Below the pieces are notes generated by a model. The model was not told where the DNA came from, searched no databases, and worked only from the letters and a program-made list of their open reading frames with translations. A program made the position numbers and the translations under genes. From the IMG/VR virus record IMGVR_UViG_3300042516_000975, positions 1 through 28,132 of that record: a stretch of 28,132 nucleotides of DNA, one strand, 5' to 3'. Positions 14,501 to 22,799 of the stretch are shown here, piece after piece. This DNA is from a virus. Positions within the stretch are counted from its first letter, which is position 1, and every line of letters starts with the position of its first letter.

Positions 14501-16167
14501 TATACAGATCCTCCTGATTCAAGATTTTTCATTAGAGTATACATTCTTTTAGCTCCTAGATTCTCGTCACCACCACCTGCATTTCGTACAGCGTCAGCAG
14601 TGAATACAAATTCGTTATTAGATAACATAGCAGGTATATCATCTGCTCTCTCTTTTATACCAATTGGAGGAACAAATCCACCAGTATCTCTATAATCTAA
14701 TTCTTTAACACCAGCTTGATTTTTTCTTACTGGGACTTCTGAACCTAATTCATATCCCATTCTTCCACCATTAGCCATCATAGGTGTTCCAAAAAATTCT
14801 TGTTTAGTAATTTGAGAAACTAAATTTCCAATACCACCTTCTTGATAACCTATTCTTCCACCATTTGCTGCCATTTGAGTTGGAGGATAAAATGGATTAT
14901 TTGGATATTGAACAGTTGGATTTAATAAAGGAGCATATTGAGCTTTATATTGAGCAACTCTATTTTGATAATCTGCATCTAATTCTCCAGGTTGTTGTTG
15001 AGGTATACCACCTGATAATGATCCACCTAAAAATCCACCTGCTAAACTAGTTAAAGCATTTCCACCTAATGAACTTAATATTCCGCTTCCACCAAATTTA
15101 CTAGTAAGTCCACCAAGTAATGAATTTGATCCAAATAAACTTCCAGATAACGGAGCAAATTGACCAGCTGTTCCAAATAATCCTGGAGTTGCTATAGCTT
15201 CTAATCCAAATCCTCCGATTGGAGAACCAAATAAAGCACTTCCAAATGAAGTCCCAGATGTAGCTGATGCTAACATAGGTCCACCAAAATAAATAGCAGC
15301 TGCAGCTAATGCTGCTTTTCCGATAGGACTAGATGCTACAGATTTAACTGCGCTCGTAACTCCTTTAACAACTCCTGAAACTGCTTTTGCTGCACCTTTA
15401 AAAATACTTCCAAGTCCATATTGTTCTCTTCCATTACGCATACTTCCACCAAATCTTGCTTCAATTCTTTGATCTTCCATTTCTCCCATACCACCTTCAG
15501 CAACTGCTTGAACCATTTGCAATGCAATTTCTCTTGCTTGTTCAGGAGGTATTCCTTGAGCAATTAACATTTGAATAATAATATCTAATGCTTGTTGTGG
15601 ATCTTTAATATCTGGTTGTTGTCCTTCCATTCCTTGTAACGGAGGTTCCATCGTTTGTTGTGGTTGCATAGGTTGTTGCATCATAGGATCTTGCATTTGT
15701 GGTTCCATCATTTGATCCATTCCGCCTTCTTGGTAACCTATTCTTCCACCTAAATTCATTTGAGATCTTCCTGTAAATGCAGAAGTCATAGGTGACATAT
15801 TAAATTGATTATTAGAAGGAGTCCCTAATGTTTGTTCTGCTTGACCTAAATTTTGATTTAAAGTTTCTAATCTTGGAAATATAGGTTCTTCTTGTGGAGC
15901 TCCTAATTGTGTCATTCCCATTCCACCTTCTTGATAACCTAGTCTTGTAATACCACCACTACGCATTGTTAAAGGTGTTCCACCTGCTTGACCTAATTGA
16001 GATTGCCCATAATTTAATAATGGACTAGATGTTGCACTTCCTGTTGGAGTAAACATAGATTGTGGTTGTTGAGGTACTTGTAAGGATTGACCATAATCCA
16101 TTGGCAATGTGCCTATTCCACCCATTTGATATAATTGTCTATACATTTGTGCTCGCGCTATTGTCAT
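14500..16167 (-). CDS. Virion-associated protein with GGRIGYQEGG repeats and a Gly/Ala hydrophobic core
   Basis: A 555-residue low-complexity protein. Four copies of a short motif occur: ITRLGYQEGGM (near residue 75), GGRIGYQEGGM (near 140), GGRIGYQEGGI (near 435) and a diverged GGRMGYELGS (near 465). Between them are a Met/Gln/Pro-rich acidic region (about 150-240) and a Gly/Ala/Ser-rich hydrophobic region (about 255-400, GKAALAAAAIYFGG) that could insert into membranes. The C-terminus (FVFTADAVRNAGGGDENLGA) looks globular. I recall similar motif-bearing proteins in uncultured marine phages, with no known function. It heads a run of four biased proteins, so an ejection or scaffold role is plausible. 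Confidence 0.7.
   Translation of the reverse strand: MTIARAQMYRQLYQMGGIGTLPMDYGQSLQVPQQPQSMFTPTGSATSSPLLNYGQSQLGQAGGTPLTMRSGGITRLGYQEGGMGMTQLGAPQEEPIFPRLETLNQNLGQAEQTLGTPSNNQFNMSPMTSAFTGRSQMNLGGRIGYQEGGMDQMMEPQMQDPMMQQPMQPQQTMEPPLQGMEGQQPDIKDPQQALDIIIQMLIAQGIPPEQAREIALQMVQAVAEGGMGEMEDQRIEARFGGSMRNGREQYGLGSIFKGAAKAVSGVVKGVTSAVKSVASSPIGKAALAAAAIYFGGPMLASATSGTSFGSALFGSPIGGFGLEAIATPGLFGTAGQFAPLSGSLFGSNSLLGGLTSKFGGSGILSSLGGNALTSLAGGFLGGSLSGGIPQQQPGELDADYQNRVAQYKAQYAPLLNPTVQYPNNPFYPPTQMAANGGRIGYQEGGIGNLVSQITKQEFFGTPMMANGGRMGYELGSEVPVRKNQAGVKELDYRDTGGFVPPIGIKERADDIPAMLSNNEFVFTADAVRNAGGGDENLGAKRMYTLMKNLESGGSV
14741..15957 (-). repeat. Dispersed GGRIGYQEGG-encoding motif, four copies
   Basis: Copies lie at about 15923-15957, 15722-15752, 14834-14865 and 14741-14777, all in frame in the 555-residue gene. 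The DNA core CTTGATAACCTATTCTTCCA (plus strand) is nearly the same in three copies, and the fourth (GYELGS) has diverged. A related peptide NYQEGS occurs in the next-but-one gene. Conservation of the peptide between long unrelated spacers suggests selection for a binding or processing motif, not simple slippage. Confidence 0.7.
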
Positions 16168-16178
16168 ATTAATAAGTT

Positions 16179-16206
16179 ATTATAGGCAGGCACAGAGTCC
16201 TGAAAA
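16179..16206 (-). promoter_or_regulatory. Possible promoter before the internal virion gene run
   Basis: On the minus strand TTTTCA (16201-16206), a 16-base spacer and an exact TATAAT (16179-16184). The -35 matches consensus at 4 of 6 positions. The implied start near 16172 would leave only about 5 bases before the ATG at 16167, and no Shine-Dalgarno is visible there. Either the mRNA is nearly leaderless or this is a chance TATAAT in AT-rich DNA. Confidence 0.35.
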
Positions 16207-16214
16207 CGTATACT

Positions 16215-17084
16215 TTACTTGTTTTTTAATGAATCGTCAACGGTATTAACCATTTCAAGATTATCTTTTAATCTACCATTATATTGGTATTCACCAACGT
16301 GTGTTATATATTCATCTATTAAACAATAACATTTTCCACCGATTGCAGTCCATTTTCTACAGAATCCAAAGTCTTCTCCATAGTATTTTTTAGATGCTTG
16401 ATCATGAACTGTATCAAAGAAATTATACATATAAGGATTAGTTTTAGCTTCTCCATTTACTATTGTTGCTTGGTCTATAAAATCATTAGGATACGCTTTA
16501 ATCATTTTATCAAATACTTGTCTTTTAATTAACATACATCCAGTAGGAGCATGTGAAACTTCTATTAATCCATTAACTACACTAATTTCTTTTTTATCTT
16601 TATCCATTAAATTATCCATTTTTATTGGATAGATAAATCCACTTCGCATTAATTCATCTTTATTTTTAATTTTACCTTTTTGTAATCTATCCCATATTTG
16701 TTCCCAATGAACATGTTTCATAGGATAAGGAGTTGCTATTACTTCTTTATCAAGCTTTAACATCTTCATTATTGTTTCAAATTTAAAATCAATGTCAGAA
16801 TCTATGAATAACATATGTGTGTAATTACCAGGATCACCTAAAAAATTAGCGACACATAAATTTCTACCTTGTGTAACTAGTGATGATTTAAGAAGTGAAA
16901 AAGATACCATAATATTATTCATCATACATGCTTGTTGAAATTTTAATAATGCTTGTGTGTAATGAATTGAACACTCACTATGAACGGGTGTTGCTACATA
17001 TATTCTAGTTTCAGGTTGTCCAACTTTCATTCCAATTGAATGATTTTCTTTTTTAAACCAAATAGGTCTACTTGAGTCTTGCAT
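16215..17084 (-). CDS. GT-A fold glycosyltransferase (family 2-like)
   Basis: A 289-residue protein with the GT-A layout: RIYVATPVHSE first strand (27-37), SLVTQGRNLCVANFL (68-82), then HMLFIDSDIDF with the metal-binding D-S-D at 95-97, an acceptor-loop region SHAPTGCMLIKRQVFD, and YGEDFGFCRKW carrying the catalytic ED pair typical of the family. It transfers a sugar from a nucleotide sugar, probably in the cytoplasm, as no membrane span is present. The ATG has AGGAG 8 bases upstream and overlaps the end of the GT-B enzyme gene by 17 bases. The acceptor is unknown: virion protein, host surface glycan or modified DNA base are possible. Confidence 0.85.
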   Translation of the reverse strand: MQDSSRPIWFKKENHSIGMKVGQPETRIYVATPVHSECSIHYTQALLKFQQACMMNNIMVSFSLLKSSLVTQGRNLCVANFLGDPGNYTHMLFIDSDIDFKFETIMKMLKLDKEVIATPYPMKHVHWEQIWDRLQKGKIKNKDELMRSGFIYPIKMDNLMDKDKKEISVVNGLIEVSHAPTGCMLIKRQVFDKMIKAYPNDFIDQATIVNGEAKTNPYMYNFFDTVHDQASKKYYGEDFGFCRKWTAIGGKCYCLIDEYITHVGEYQYNGRLKDNLEMVNTVDDSLKNK

Positions 17085-18003
17085 TTAACACTCCTTGTAA
17101 AAATCTATTCCAAACACCTGCTCTCAGGTCCCAAGAATAATATCTGTTTGTATAATCTATTTGAAACTTTAAATGCTCCTTGACGCTCGTCTCTTGCAAC
17201 TGGTCTGCAGCTGCATCAATAACTGATGCAAATGTTTGAGCTAGTTTTACAAATTCCTTTTCATAAGGAACGTAAACTGCAAACTCTGCACATGTTTCAA
17301 ACAAAGCACCATAATCAGTTGTAATACAATATAATCCAGCAGCCATTGCTTCAATTGCCGCAATACAAGATGTTTCTTCCCAGATATTAGGATAAGCAAA
17401 CATATGGTAGTTTTTAAGATTATCTTTTATAAATTCATTAGGTTTATAGCCAACATAACTTACATTAGGCAATGAAGATGCTTGTGCATATAAATCTCTA
17501 AATTGAGTATCATTTTTAGATTTAAAATCATTTCCATATACTTGCGTTGAAGAATATACATCTAGATGTACATTTTTATTATTAACTAATTGCATGGCAG
17601 CTAATAATACATTTAAACCTCGCCACGGCGTTGAAGTATAAATTAATTTAATAGGGTCACCTTTAGTATAATCTAATGATCTTGGTTCAATTTTATCTAT
17701 AGCATTCTTAATAACTAATGATCTATCTGTTGGTATATCAAACATCATTCTAAATTTTTCATAACACCAATGGGAATTAAATACATACCAATCATATTTT
17801 TTATGATTATTTTTATCTTTAAACCAAGGCGCTAGATTAGGTTGATCGTATGAATTTTGTTGCCAAAGAATATTAGGTTTAGTTGGATGTAATGGTATTT
17901 TTTCCGGTACAGATGTAGTTATTTGAACCTTATCTAATAAAGTATTATCTACATGTTTATACAGTCCTTCTACCTGTAATTCTGTTCCGCCCCTAGGTTT
18001 CAT
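17068..18003 (-). CDS. GT-B fold glycosyltransferase (family 4-like)
   Basis: A 311-residue protein. The N-terminal GGTELQVEGLYK matches the glycine-rich opening of GT4 enzymes. The linker region has FNSHWCYEKF (75-84) and the second domain begins IYTSTPWRGLNVLL (121-134). The donor-binding signature is YPNIWEETSCIAAIEAMAAG with the EX7E pair E210 and E218, followed by ITTDYGALFE. It lacks the longer N-terminal domain of many GT4 proteins but keeps the catalytic C-terminal half intact. Its start overlaps the previous stop as ATGA. Together with the adjacent GT-A enzyme it could build a short two-sugar unit. Substrates cannot be read from sequence. Confidence 0.87.
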   Translation of the reverse strand: MKPRGGTELQVEGLYKHVDNTLLDKVQITTSVPEKIPLHPTKPNILWQQNSYDQPNLAPWFKDKNNHKKYDWYVFNSHWCYEKFRMMFDIPTDRSLVIKNAIDKIEPRSLDYTKGDPIKLIYTSTPWRGLNVLLAAMQLVNNKNVHLDVYSSTQVYGNDFKSKNDTQFRDLYAQASSLPNVSYVGYKPNEFIKDNLKNYHMFAYPNIWEETSCIAAIEAMAAGLYCITTDYGALFETCAEFAVYVPYEKEFVKLAQTFASVIDAAADQLQETSVKEHLKFQIDYTNRYYSWDLRAGVWNRFLQGVLNARLK

Positions 18004-18188
18004 TTTTGATTCATTACTTTCTCTAATAACTCTAAACCTTTGTTTGTTACTTTAACAGTAAGATCTACTATTAAATCTTCTTCTTTATTTTCTTTTAAAA
18101 ATTCTTCTTTAGATTTGTAAGTCTTTCCGGTTGTTTTACTTTTAAAACTTTCTTCTGTCTGACATTCTATCTTAACTAAATTATCCAT
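18000..18188 (-). CDS. Small conserved charged phage protein
   Basis: A 62-residue acidic/basic protein with Lys and Glu making up over a third of residues. It has a recognisable segment TGKTYKSKEEFLKENKEEDL (20-39) followed by a beta-like stretch DLTVKVTNKGLELLEKV. From memory, the same TGK-YKS-EEFLKEN pattern is common in small genes of marine phages between tail genes, with no assigned function. The ATG lies inside the end of the 113-residue gene (8-base overlap) with AGGAG 4 bases upstream. Possibly a tail assembly accessory protein, but that rests only on position. Confidence 0.7.
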   Translation of the reverse strand: MDNLVKIECQTEESFKSKTTGKTYKSKEEFLKENKEEDLIVDLTVKVTNKGLELLEKVMNQK

Positions 18189-18522
18189 TTTCTCCTGTTC
18201 TGTCTAATAATGCATAACTGATGACACCTTTAATAACATCAACAGTTGGTGTTTGAGCTAGTATAGCATCTCCTTCTTCTAAATTCAAGACTGTCTGTGC
18301 AGCATTTCCATTACATAATCCTGGAATAGATGCATGTAGAAATTGATAATTTGTAGTTGAAGATGAATCATAAACATACATATCTAATATAGCTGCCGTT
18401 GAACTATCATTTGTTACAGCAATATCTTTAACGATTGCGTTAGAAGAAGTGTTAATTGTTAACACTGTTGTTAAGTTTGTTGTTGATAAAACAAATCCTT
18501 GATTTTTATAAAATATAGCCAT
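18181..18522 (-). CDS. Small beta-rich virion protein
   Basis: A 113-residue protein of alternating short beta strands: NLTTVLTINTSSNAIVKDIA, then AAILDMYVYDSS, YQFLHASIPG, and LEEGDAILAQTPTVDVIKGV. The Thr/Ser/Asn-rich composition and lack of charge clusters fit a small structural jelly-roll or beta-sandwich such as a head-tail or decoration protein. It follows the 466-residue virion protein with a shared TAATG junction. No specific family is recognised. Confidence 0.65.
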   Translation of the reverse strand: MAIFYKNQGFVLSTTNLTTVLTINTSSNAIVKDIAVTNDSSTAAILDMYVYDSSSTTNYQFLHASIPGLCNGNAAQTVLNLEEGDAILAQTPTVDVIKGVISYALLDRTGENG

Positions 18523-19922
18523 TATGTTAAATCAAACCATTTTAATAAACCAGATACATCTCCATTAGCTGTTCCTGGTCTTACACCTAATGTTAAAGTA
18601 TCTGACACACCTGCAATAGTTTGTCCAAGTTGATTTGAAAATGCTATAAAATCTCCACCTAAAGTAAAAGGTGAAGTTTTACCACCTAAGTATCCACCAG
18701 CAATTCTTGTTCCTAATGTAGTTAAATCAATTGTAGTTAAATCATATTCTACATTATCACTAAAACTTGTATATGAAAATGGAGAGGATGGTGTAGCATT
18801 AACAAATAATCCCCATTCAAAATCTCCATTAGATATGTTTAAAACATCTATTCCAGCTGGCACTATAACTGCATATGGTCTTGAAGTCTTAATTCTAATT
18901 GTTGCAATATTATAATAAGTATTTGCTGTTGTTAAATTCACACCAGCACTAACTGTAGCTGTTCCAACCATTTGTTCTAATCCTTGTGGAGAATAACCAC
19001 CTTCAGAAATACAAGAAGAACATATTTGTTGTAATGTATAAGTACCTGCTGTTAATGTTCCAGCTCTTTCAATTTCATAACGAATTGGAAGATTAGCTGT
19101 TTGCATATAAACAGTTGTTAAATTGTTAGCATTAAGAAATGTATGTGCTGTAATTAATTGACCATTAATAACAAATCCAACTCTAACAGATCCAACCCCT
19201 AACCATTCAATATCTATAAATAATATATTAGATGTCGCTGGATCTAAATCAAATCCACTTGCACCTGTTCCATCTAATTTATCACCGTTCCAACTAGATT
19301 GTGATATTTCAGTATCAACTGCTGCACCCGATGTAAAAGTTCGTCTTACTATTTTAAGTGTTGTTCCATCTGCTGTAAAAAATATTCCGTTATTTGTATC
19401 AAATAAACCAACTTTTTGTTTTAAGTTTGTAGTAGGTTCATTCATTACAAAGGTATTAAAAATAAGCAATGATTTACCCGGTTGATAAGACATCACTCTA
19501 TTAGACTGTCTCACTGTTTTAGAACTTGCCGCTTCTGTTACATTTAAATTAACTGTTGATTTATTAGCTGTGTAAGTAACGCTTCCACCATTTGCAGTAG
19601 TTGCATTAAATAAAGTATTCTGTGACATTATATTCTTACTGTCAAAGATAGTTAAAGGATTAGAAACTCTTAATCTTCCAAATGCATCATAAGCATTAGA
19701 ACCAGATCCTCCACCTATTTGAATAGGTTGTGGCGGGCAAAAAGAGCCAGCTTGTGTTCCATATATAAATTGTGTCATAGCAGATTGTTGATTAATTAAA
19801 TCTTGTTGATATCCAAAGTTAAGTTGATCTTTAATAGTATTAAGTGCTTCAAGTATTTGTCTTTGATTATTAACATCATAATTTTGTGTTGGTTCTGGTA
19901 TATATGCACTTATCTTTGCCAT
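18522..19922 (-). CDS. Virion structural protein with AYDAFGRLRVSNP motif
   Basis: A 466-residue beta-rich protein with a short helical N-terminus (RQILEALNTIKDQLNFGYQQ, 21-40) that may anchor it to the virion. The segment NAYDAFGRLRVSNPLTIFDS (76-95) is a motif I recognise from marine viral structural proteins, including tail- and head-fibre-like proteins. The remainder is Thr/Asn/Gly-rich with repeated beta strands and few Lys, as usual for secreted or particle-exposed domains. Three cysteines cluster around ICSSCISEGG. It lies between the tail-hub-like gene and a small virion protein with TAATG overlaps at both ends. The exact particle position is unknown. Confidence 0.75.
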   Translation of the reverse strand: MAKISAYIPEPTQNYDVNNQRQILEALNTIKDQLNFGYQQDLINQQSAMTQFIYGTQAGSFCPPQPIQIGGGSGSNAYDAFGRLRVSNPLTIFDSKNIMSQNTLFNATTANGGSVTYTANKSTVNLNVTEAASSKTVRQSNRVMSYQPGKSLLIFNTFVMNEPTTNLKQKVGLFDTNNGIFFTADGTTLKIVRRTFTSGAAVDTEISQSSWNGDKLDGTGASGFDLDPATSNILFIDIEWLGVGSVRVGFVINGQLITAHTFLNANNLTTVYMQTANLPIRYEIERAGTLTAGTYTLQQICSSCISEGGYSPQGLEQMVGTATVSAGVNLTTANTYYNIATIRIKTSRPYAVIVPAGIDVLNISNGDFEWGLFVNATPSSPFSYTSFSDNVEYDLTTIDLTTLGTRIAGGYLGGKTSPFTLGGDFIAFSNQLGQTIAGVSDTLTLGVRPGTANGDVSGLLKWFDLT

Positions 19923-22099
19923 TATCTTCTACCACCTGCTTCAATATCTAGTCTCAAAGTTCCATATCTCCAAGTTTCATTTACTGCATCATTTTCTATT
20001 TTTAAACTCACTTGTCTTCCTCGCACACGTGTGTCTACCTTATCAGTTGAAGATGTAATTGTAAAAGGTCCAGTAATTAAAGGAGGTGTATTAGAAGGTA
20101 TTGAATTTGCATTTGCTGGATAGTCTCTAAAGAATAAAGTTATTTTTGCATTTCCTTCTAAACTTTTAAAGTCTGGAATAAATCGTTTAATACGCATAAT
20201 AAGCTGACCATCCCCACCTAAACCTTGTTCTGATATATCGTAATCTCCAGATTGAATATATGCTGCAATAGCTGTTGCATTACCATTTACATCTACTTCA
20301 TTAAAACCCGTTTCTTGTGCCCAGTATTTAGTTGAACCAAAGGTATTAGTTGCACCATTGATAGTTGGAAATGTTGGTATACTATTTGTGATATATTGTG
20401 TTGCATAAGGTAAATTAAAAGTTTGTGCATCAATATAAGTTGTTCTAGCTAAAGAACCAACTGCCCAAGTATTTTCAACAAAATTATATACTACATTTCT
20501 ATCTACTTGAGTTGATCCAGCTTTTGCATAATTCCAACCAACTTCATTATATAATGAATTGTGATATGCATAAGTTATTTGACTTGCATCATAATTAAAT
20601 CCTAAATTGTCTCCAATATCTGTAAATACAAAATCTTCAACAAGGGAGGGTATTTGTTTAACTGTTCCATCAAATGCAAAGAAACCACCCCCAAATCCCA
20701 TCCAAAATACAGCGCCTTGTGCGTATATCATTGCATGTTGACCAATACATCCACAATTTGTTCCAACTTGTCTTATAGAGAATGTAAATGGAGGACCAAC
20801 GAATTGAATTGTATATGCAGCTTGATCTGTAAGAACTAATATATAATCTTTACCTTGTAATGCTCCTATAATTTCATTTCCCGTATCTAGTCTAAAGGTA
20901 CCAGCAGTGTTTGTAACCGTTGGATTCCAAGTATTAATATCTTCTTGATTTGAGAATCTTATAAACATTGGGTCTTGTGTAGATGGGTCTCCAATAGTTG
21001 TTTCTGTTCCCATTAAGAATAAATGTCTATCTCGATCTGATACAACACTCATAATGGACGCCGTCGGTGCACCTGATACAATCGTTGCTCTTACTCCTAG
21101 TCTTCCAGGACTAGAAGGATTCCAAGTAAAAGTTTTTCCATTTTTAATAGTTGCAACTAGAATCTGACCAAAGTTATCTAGCGACCAAGAAGCAGGAGAA
21201 AGAGTAACTCCTATGTTATTAGATTCTTCTCCCCAATCAACCCAATCTGTTGCATTAGTTACAATTGCATTATCTAAATGAGATGCCGCTGTTGATCCAT
21301 TTACACCCCTAACACAACCTGTAAAAGTAGTTCCGGTTTTACCTGTGTAAGTAATTAATTCTGTTCCAATATCTATTCGCCCTGTTGTTGGAAATGCAGC
21401 AGTTGCATCTACAGTAATAGTTGTGTCTGAATTGTTAAGTGCTCCATCTAATTGTGTTGTAACTGAAGTTGGTATTGTTCCACCGAAATATCCTGTACCA
21501 TAACCAAATGCAGGGGTTTGAGATATAGGTCCAATTTTAATGTAAGGAGTTGTAGTAATAGTACCTCCTGCTGTTACACCTGTTCCACCTTCAACACTTG
21601 GCATTGTAACTGTAAAGGTTCCAGACGTAGGTACTGATAAAACTTCAAAAACATTTGTTGTAAAATCTGCTGATGTATAACTTGTTGTAGTAGGTCCTGG
21701 AGTTGTGACACTTGTAAATATAATATAATCACCAACCTCTAATCTATGAGCTATTTTGTTAATGGTAACAGTTGCTGAACCCGTTGTAGATGTATACGTA
21801 CAAGATGTTAAAGCTGTTCCAAGTGGAGTAATATCAAAAAATTCTGTCTCATAGTAAATAACCAATAATTTTGAAGTACCAATAGCTGCATATTTTTTAC
21901 CATCTAATGCTGTCCACGTATGCTGTTCGCGTGCGGGACCTGCTAAGGTGCTAGCAACGAGTTGTTGAAATCCACCTATTTTTTGTGGTTCACCATAACG
22001 AAATCTTATATTATCACCATCAATCCATTGCCCTTCAGCTCCGGTTGCAGTCTGTTGTTTATTGAATCCAGGTTTAAACTGTATTTTTTGTAATGGCAT
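19922..22099 (-). CDS. Tail-hub or stabilisation-type virion protein (beta-propeller-like)
   Basis: A 725-residue protein starting MPLQKIQFKPGFNKQ, followed by GQWIDGDNIRFRYGEPQKIG. That opening (a Trp, then R-F-R-x-G-x-P-x-K-I-G-G) is typical of a phage structural family placed near the tail tube or hub of short-tailed phages, comparable in role to P22 gp10 or T7 gp12. A Thr-rich insertion at about 105-185 looks like an added beta domain. The rest has repeated blocks of beta strands (DYILVLTDQAAYTIQF, AVFWMGFGGGFFAFDG) expected for propeller blades. AGAGGG precedes the ATG closely. It is the first gene after the 22.1-kb intergenic hairpins. Confidence 0.72.
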   Translation of the reverse strand: MPLQKIQFKPGFNKQQTATGAEGQWIDGDNIRFRYGEPQKIGGFQQLVASTLAGPAREQHTWTALDGKKYAAIGTSKLLVIYYETEFFDITPLGTALTSCTYTSTTGSATVTINKIAHRLEVGDYIIFTSVTTPGPTTTSYTSADFTTNVFEVLSVPTSGTFTVTMPSVEGGTGVTAGGTITTTPYIKIGPISQTPAFGYGTGYFGGTIPTSVTTQLDGALNNSDTTITVDATAAFPTTGRIDIGTELITYTGKTGTTFTGCVRGVNGSTAASHLDNAIVTNATDWVDWGEESNNIGVTLSPASWSLDNFGQILVATIKNGKTFTWNPSSPGRLGVRATIVSGAPTASIMSVVSDRDRHLFLMGTETTIGDPSTQDPMFIRFSNQEDINTWNPTVTNTAGTFRLDTGNEIIGALQGKDYILVLTDQAAYTIQFVGPPFTFSIRQVGTNCGCIGQHAMIYAQGAVFWMGFGGGFFAFDGTVKQIPSLVEDFVFTDIGDNLGFNYDASQITYAYHNSLYNEVGWNYAKAGSTQVDRNVVYNFVENTWAVGSLARTTYIDAQTFNLPYATQYITNSIPTFPTINGATNTFGSTKYWAQETGFNEVDVNGNATAIAAYIQSGDYDISEQGLGGDGQLIMRIKRFIPDFKSLEGNAKITLFFRDYPANANSIPSNTPPLITGPFTITSSTDKVDTRVRGRQVSLKIENDAVNETWRYGTLRLDIEAGGRR

Positions 22100-22130
22100 A
22101 ACCCTCTATTATACTTATAAATATAGTAAA

Positions 22131-22175
22131 TACCAGAGGAGCTTGAGGTAGAATTGGTGGTAAGCCCCTCTAGTA
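22131..22175 (-). terminator. 14-bp stem hairpin between the modification cassette and the virion genes
   Basis: TACCAGAGGAGCTT (22131-22144) pairs with AAGCCCCTCTAGTA (22162-22175) over 14 positions with two G-T wobbles and a 17-base loop. On the transcribed minus strand it is followed by TTTACTATATTTATAAG, T-rich but interrupted. It may terminate or attenuate read-through from the cassette into the tail-hub gene, or act as a processing site. Confidence 0.5.
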
Positions 22176-22198
22176 ATAGTTTTATACCATAATTCTAT

Positions 22199-22223
22199 TA
22201 AAATTAGAACTACTTTAATTTTA
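22199..22223 (-). terminator. AT-only hairpin overlapping the stop of the first-listed oxygenase gene
   Basis: TAAAATTA (22199-22206) and TAATTTTA (22216-22223) are perfect inverted repeats around 9 bases. On the minus strand the stem includes the TAA stop of the 192-residue oxygenase gene. It is all A-T, so the RNA stem is weak. With the larger stem 24 bases further on it may form a two-part terminator. The rest of 22100-22220 holds no gene I can see, only a TATAAT (22108-22113) without a good -35. Confidence 0.3.
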
Positions 22224-22799
22224 CCATACCCATGAAATAAAAGAATATCTAGTTCCTTTTTTTACAGGTTCTACTTTATGAGGATATAAAAATATAGAAG
22301 GAAATATTAACAAATCTCCTTTTTTTAATTTAATTTCTTCTTTTTCAAACATTACAAATTCTCCTCCTTCATAATTATCATTTAAAATTCCTAACACACT
22401 TAATATTGGAATACCTTTTTCTTTACCTTCAAATAAAGAATGTATATGATCGCAATGTTCTGCCATTTTTTTATTTTTTGAATATTTATTAAATCTAATT
22501 TCACTATATGCACTCCAACCATTAAACCAAGTAAATTTTAAATTACACACATAATCATGAATTCCATTCCATAATTTTTTCATAATAATTTCTTTTGTGG
22601 ATATTTCTTTTGAGATCAATGTAGACAATTCGTGATTTCCAGATTTTTTTATTAAAGTTTTTTCTATTGGATGATAAAATCTATGTTCTACCCATGAAGA
22701 TTTATGTATTGAATTTAACTCATGAACAGTTTTATCACATAATGATTTATCCAAAAAAGATTTATAATGTTTTACATAATAAGATAAATCTTTTTTCAT
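22221..22799 (-). CDS. Fe(II)/2-oxoglutarate-dependent oxygenase (prolyl 4-hydroxylase-like)
   Basis: A 192-residue double-stranded beta-helix protein. The iron triad is H115-x-D117 in MAEHCDHIHS and H174 in LYPHKVEPV, with R184 (KGTRYSFISWVW) placed to bind 2-oxoglutarate. NDNYEGGEFVMF (140-151) and KKGDLLIFPS (159-168) are further signatures of the P4Hc group. The reaction couples 2-oxoglutarate decarboxylation to hydroxylation of a substrate, perhaps a Pro or other side chain of a protein, or a small metabolite. It overlaps the second oxygenase by ATGA and is last in the five-gene cassette. Such enzymes are frequent in marine phages, with unknown substrates. Confidence 0.87.
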   Translation of the reverse strand: MKKDLSYYVKHYKSFLDKSLCDKTVHELNSIHKSSWVEHRFYHPIEKTLIKKSGNHELSTLISKEISTKEIIMKKLWNGIHDYVCNLKFTWFNGWSAYSEIRFNKYSKNKKMAEHCDHIHSLFEGKEKGIPILSVLGILNDNYEGGEFVMFEKEEIKLKKGDLLIFPSIFLYPHKVEPVKKGTRYSFISWVW

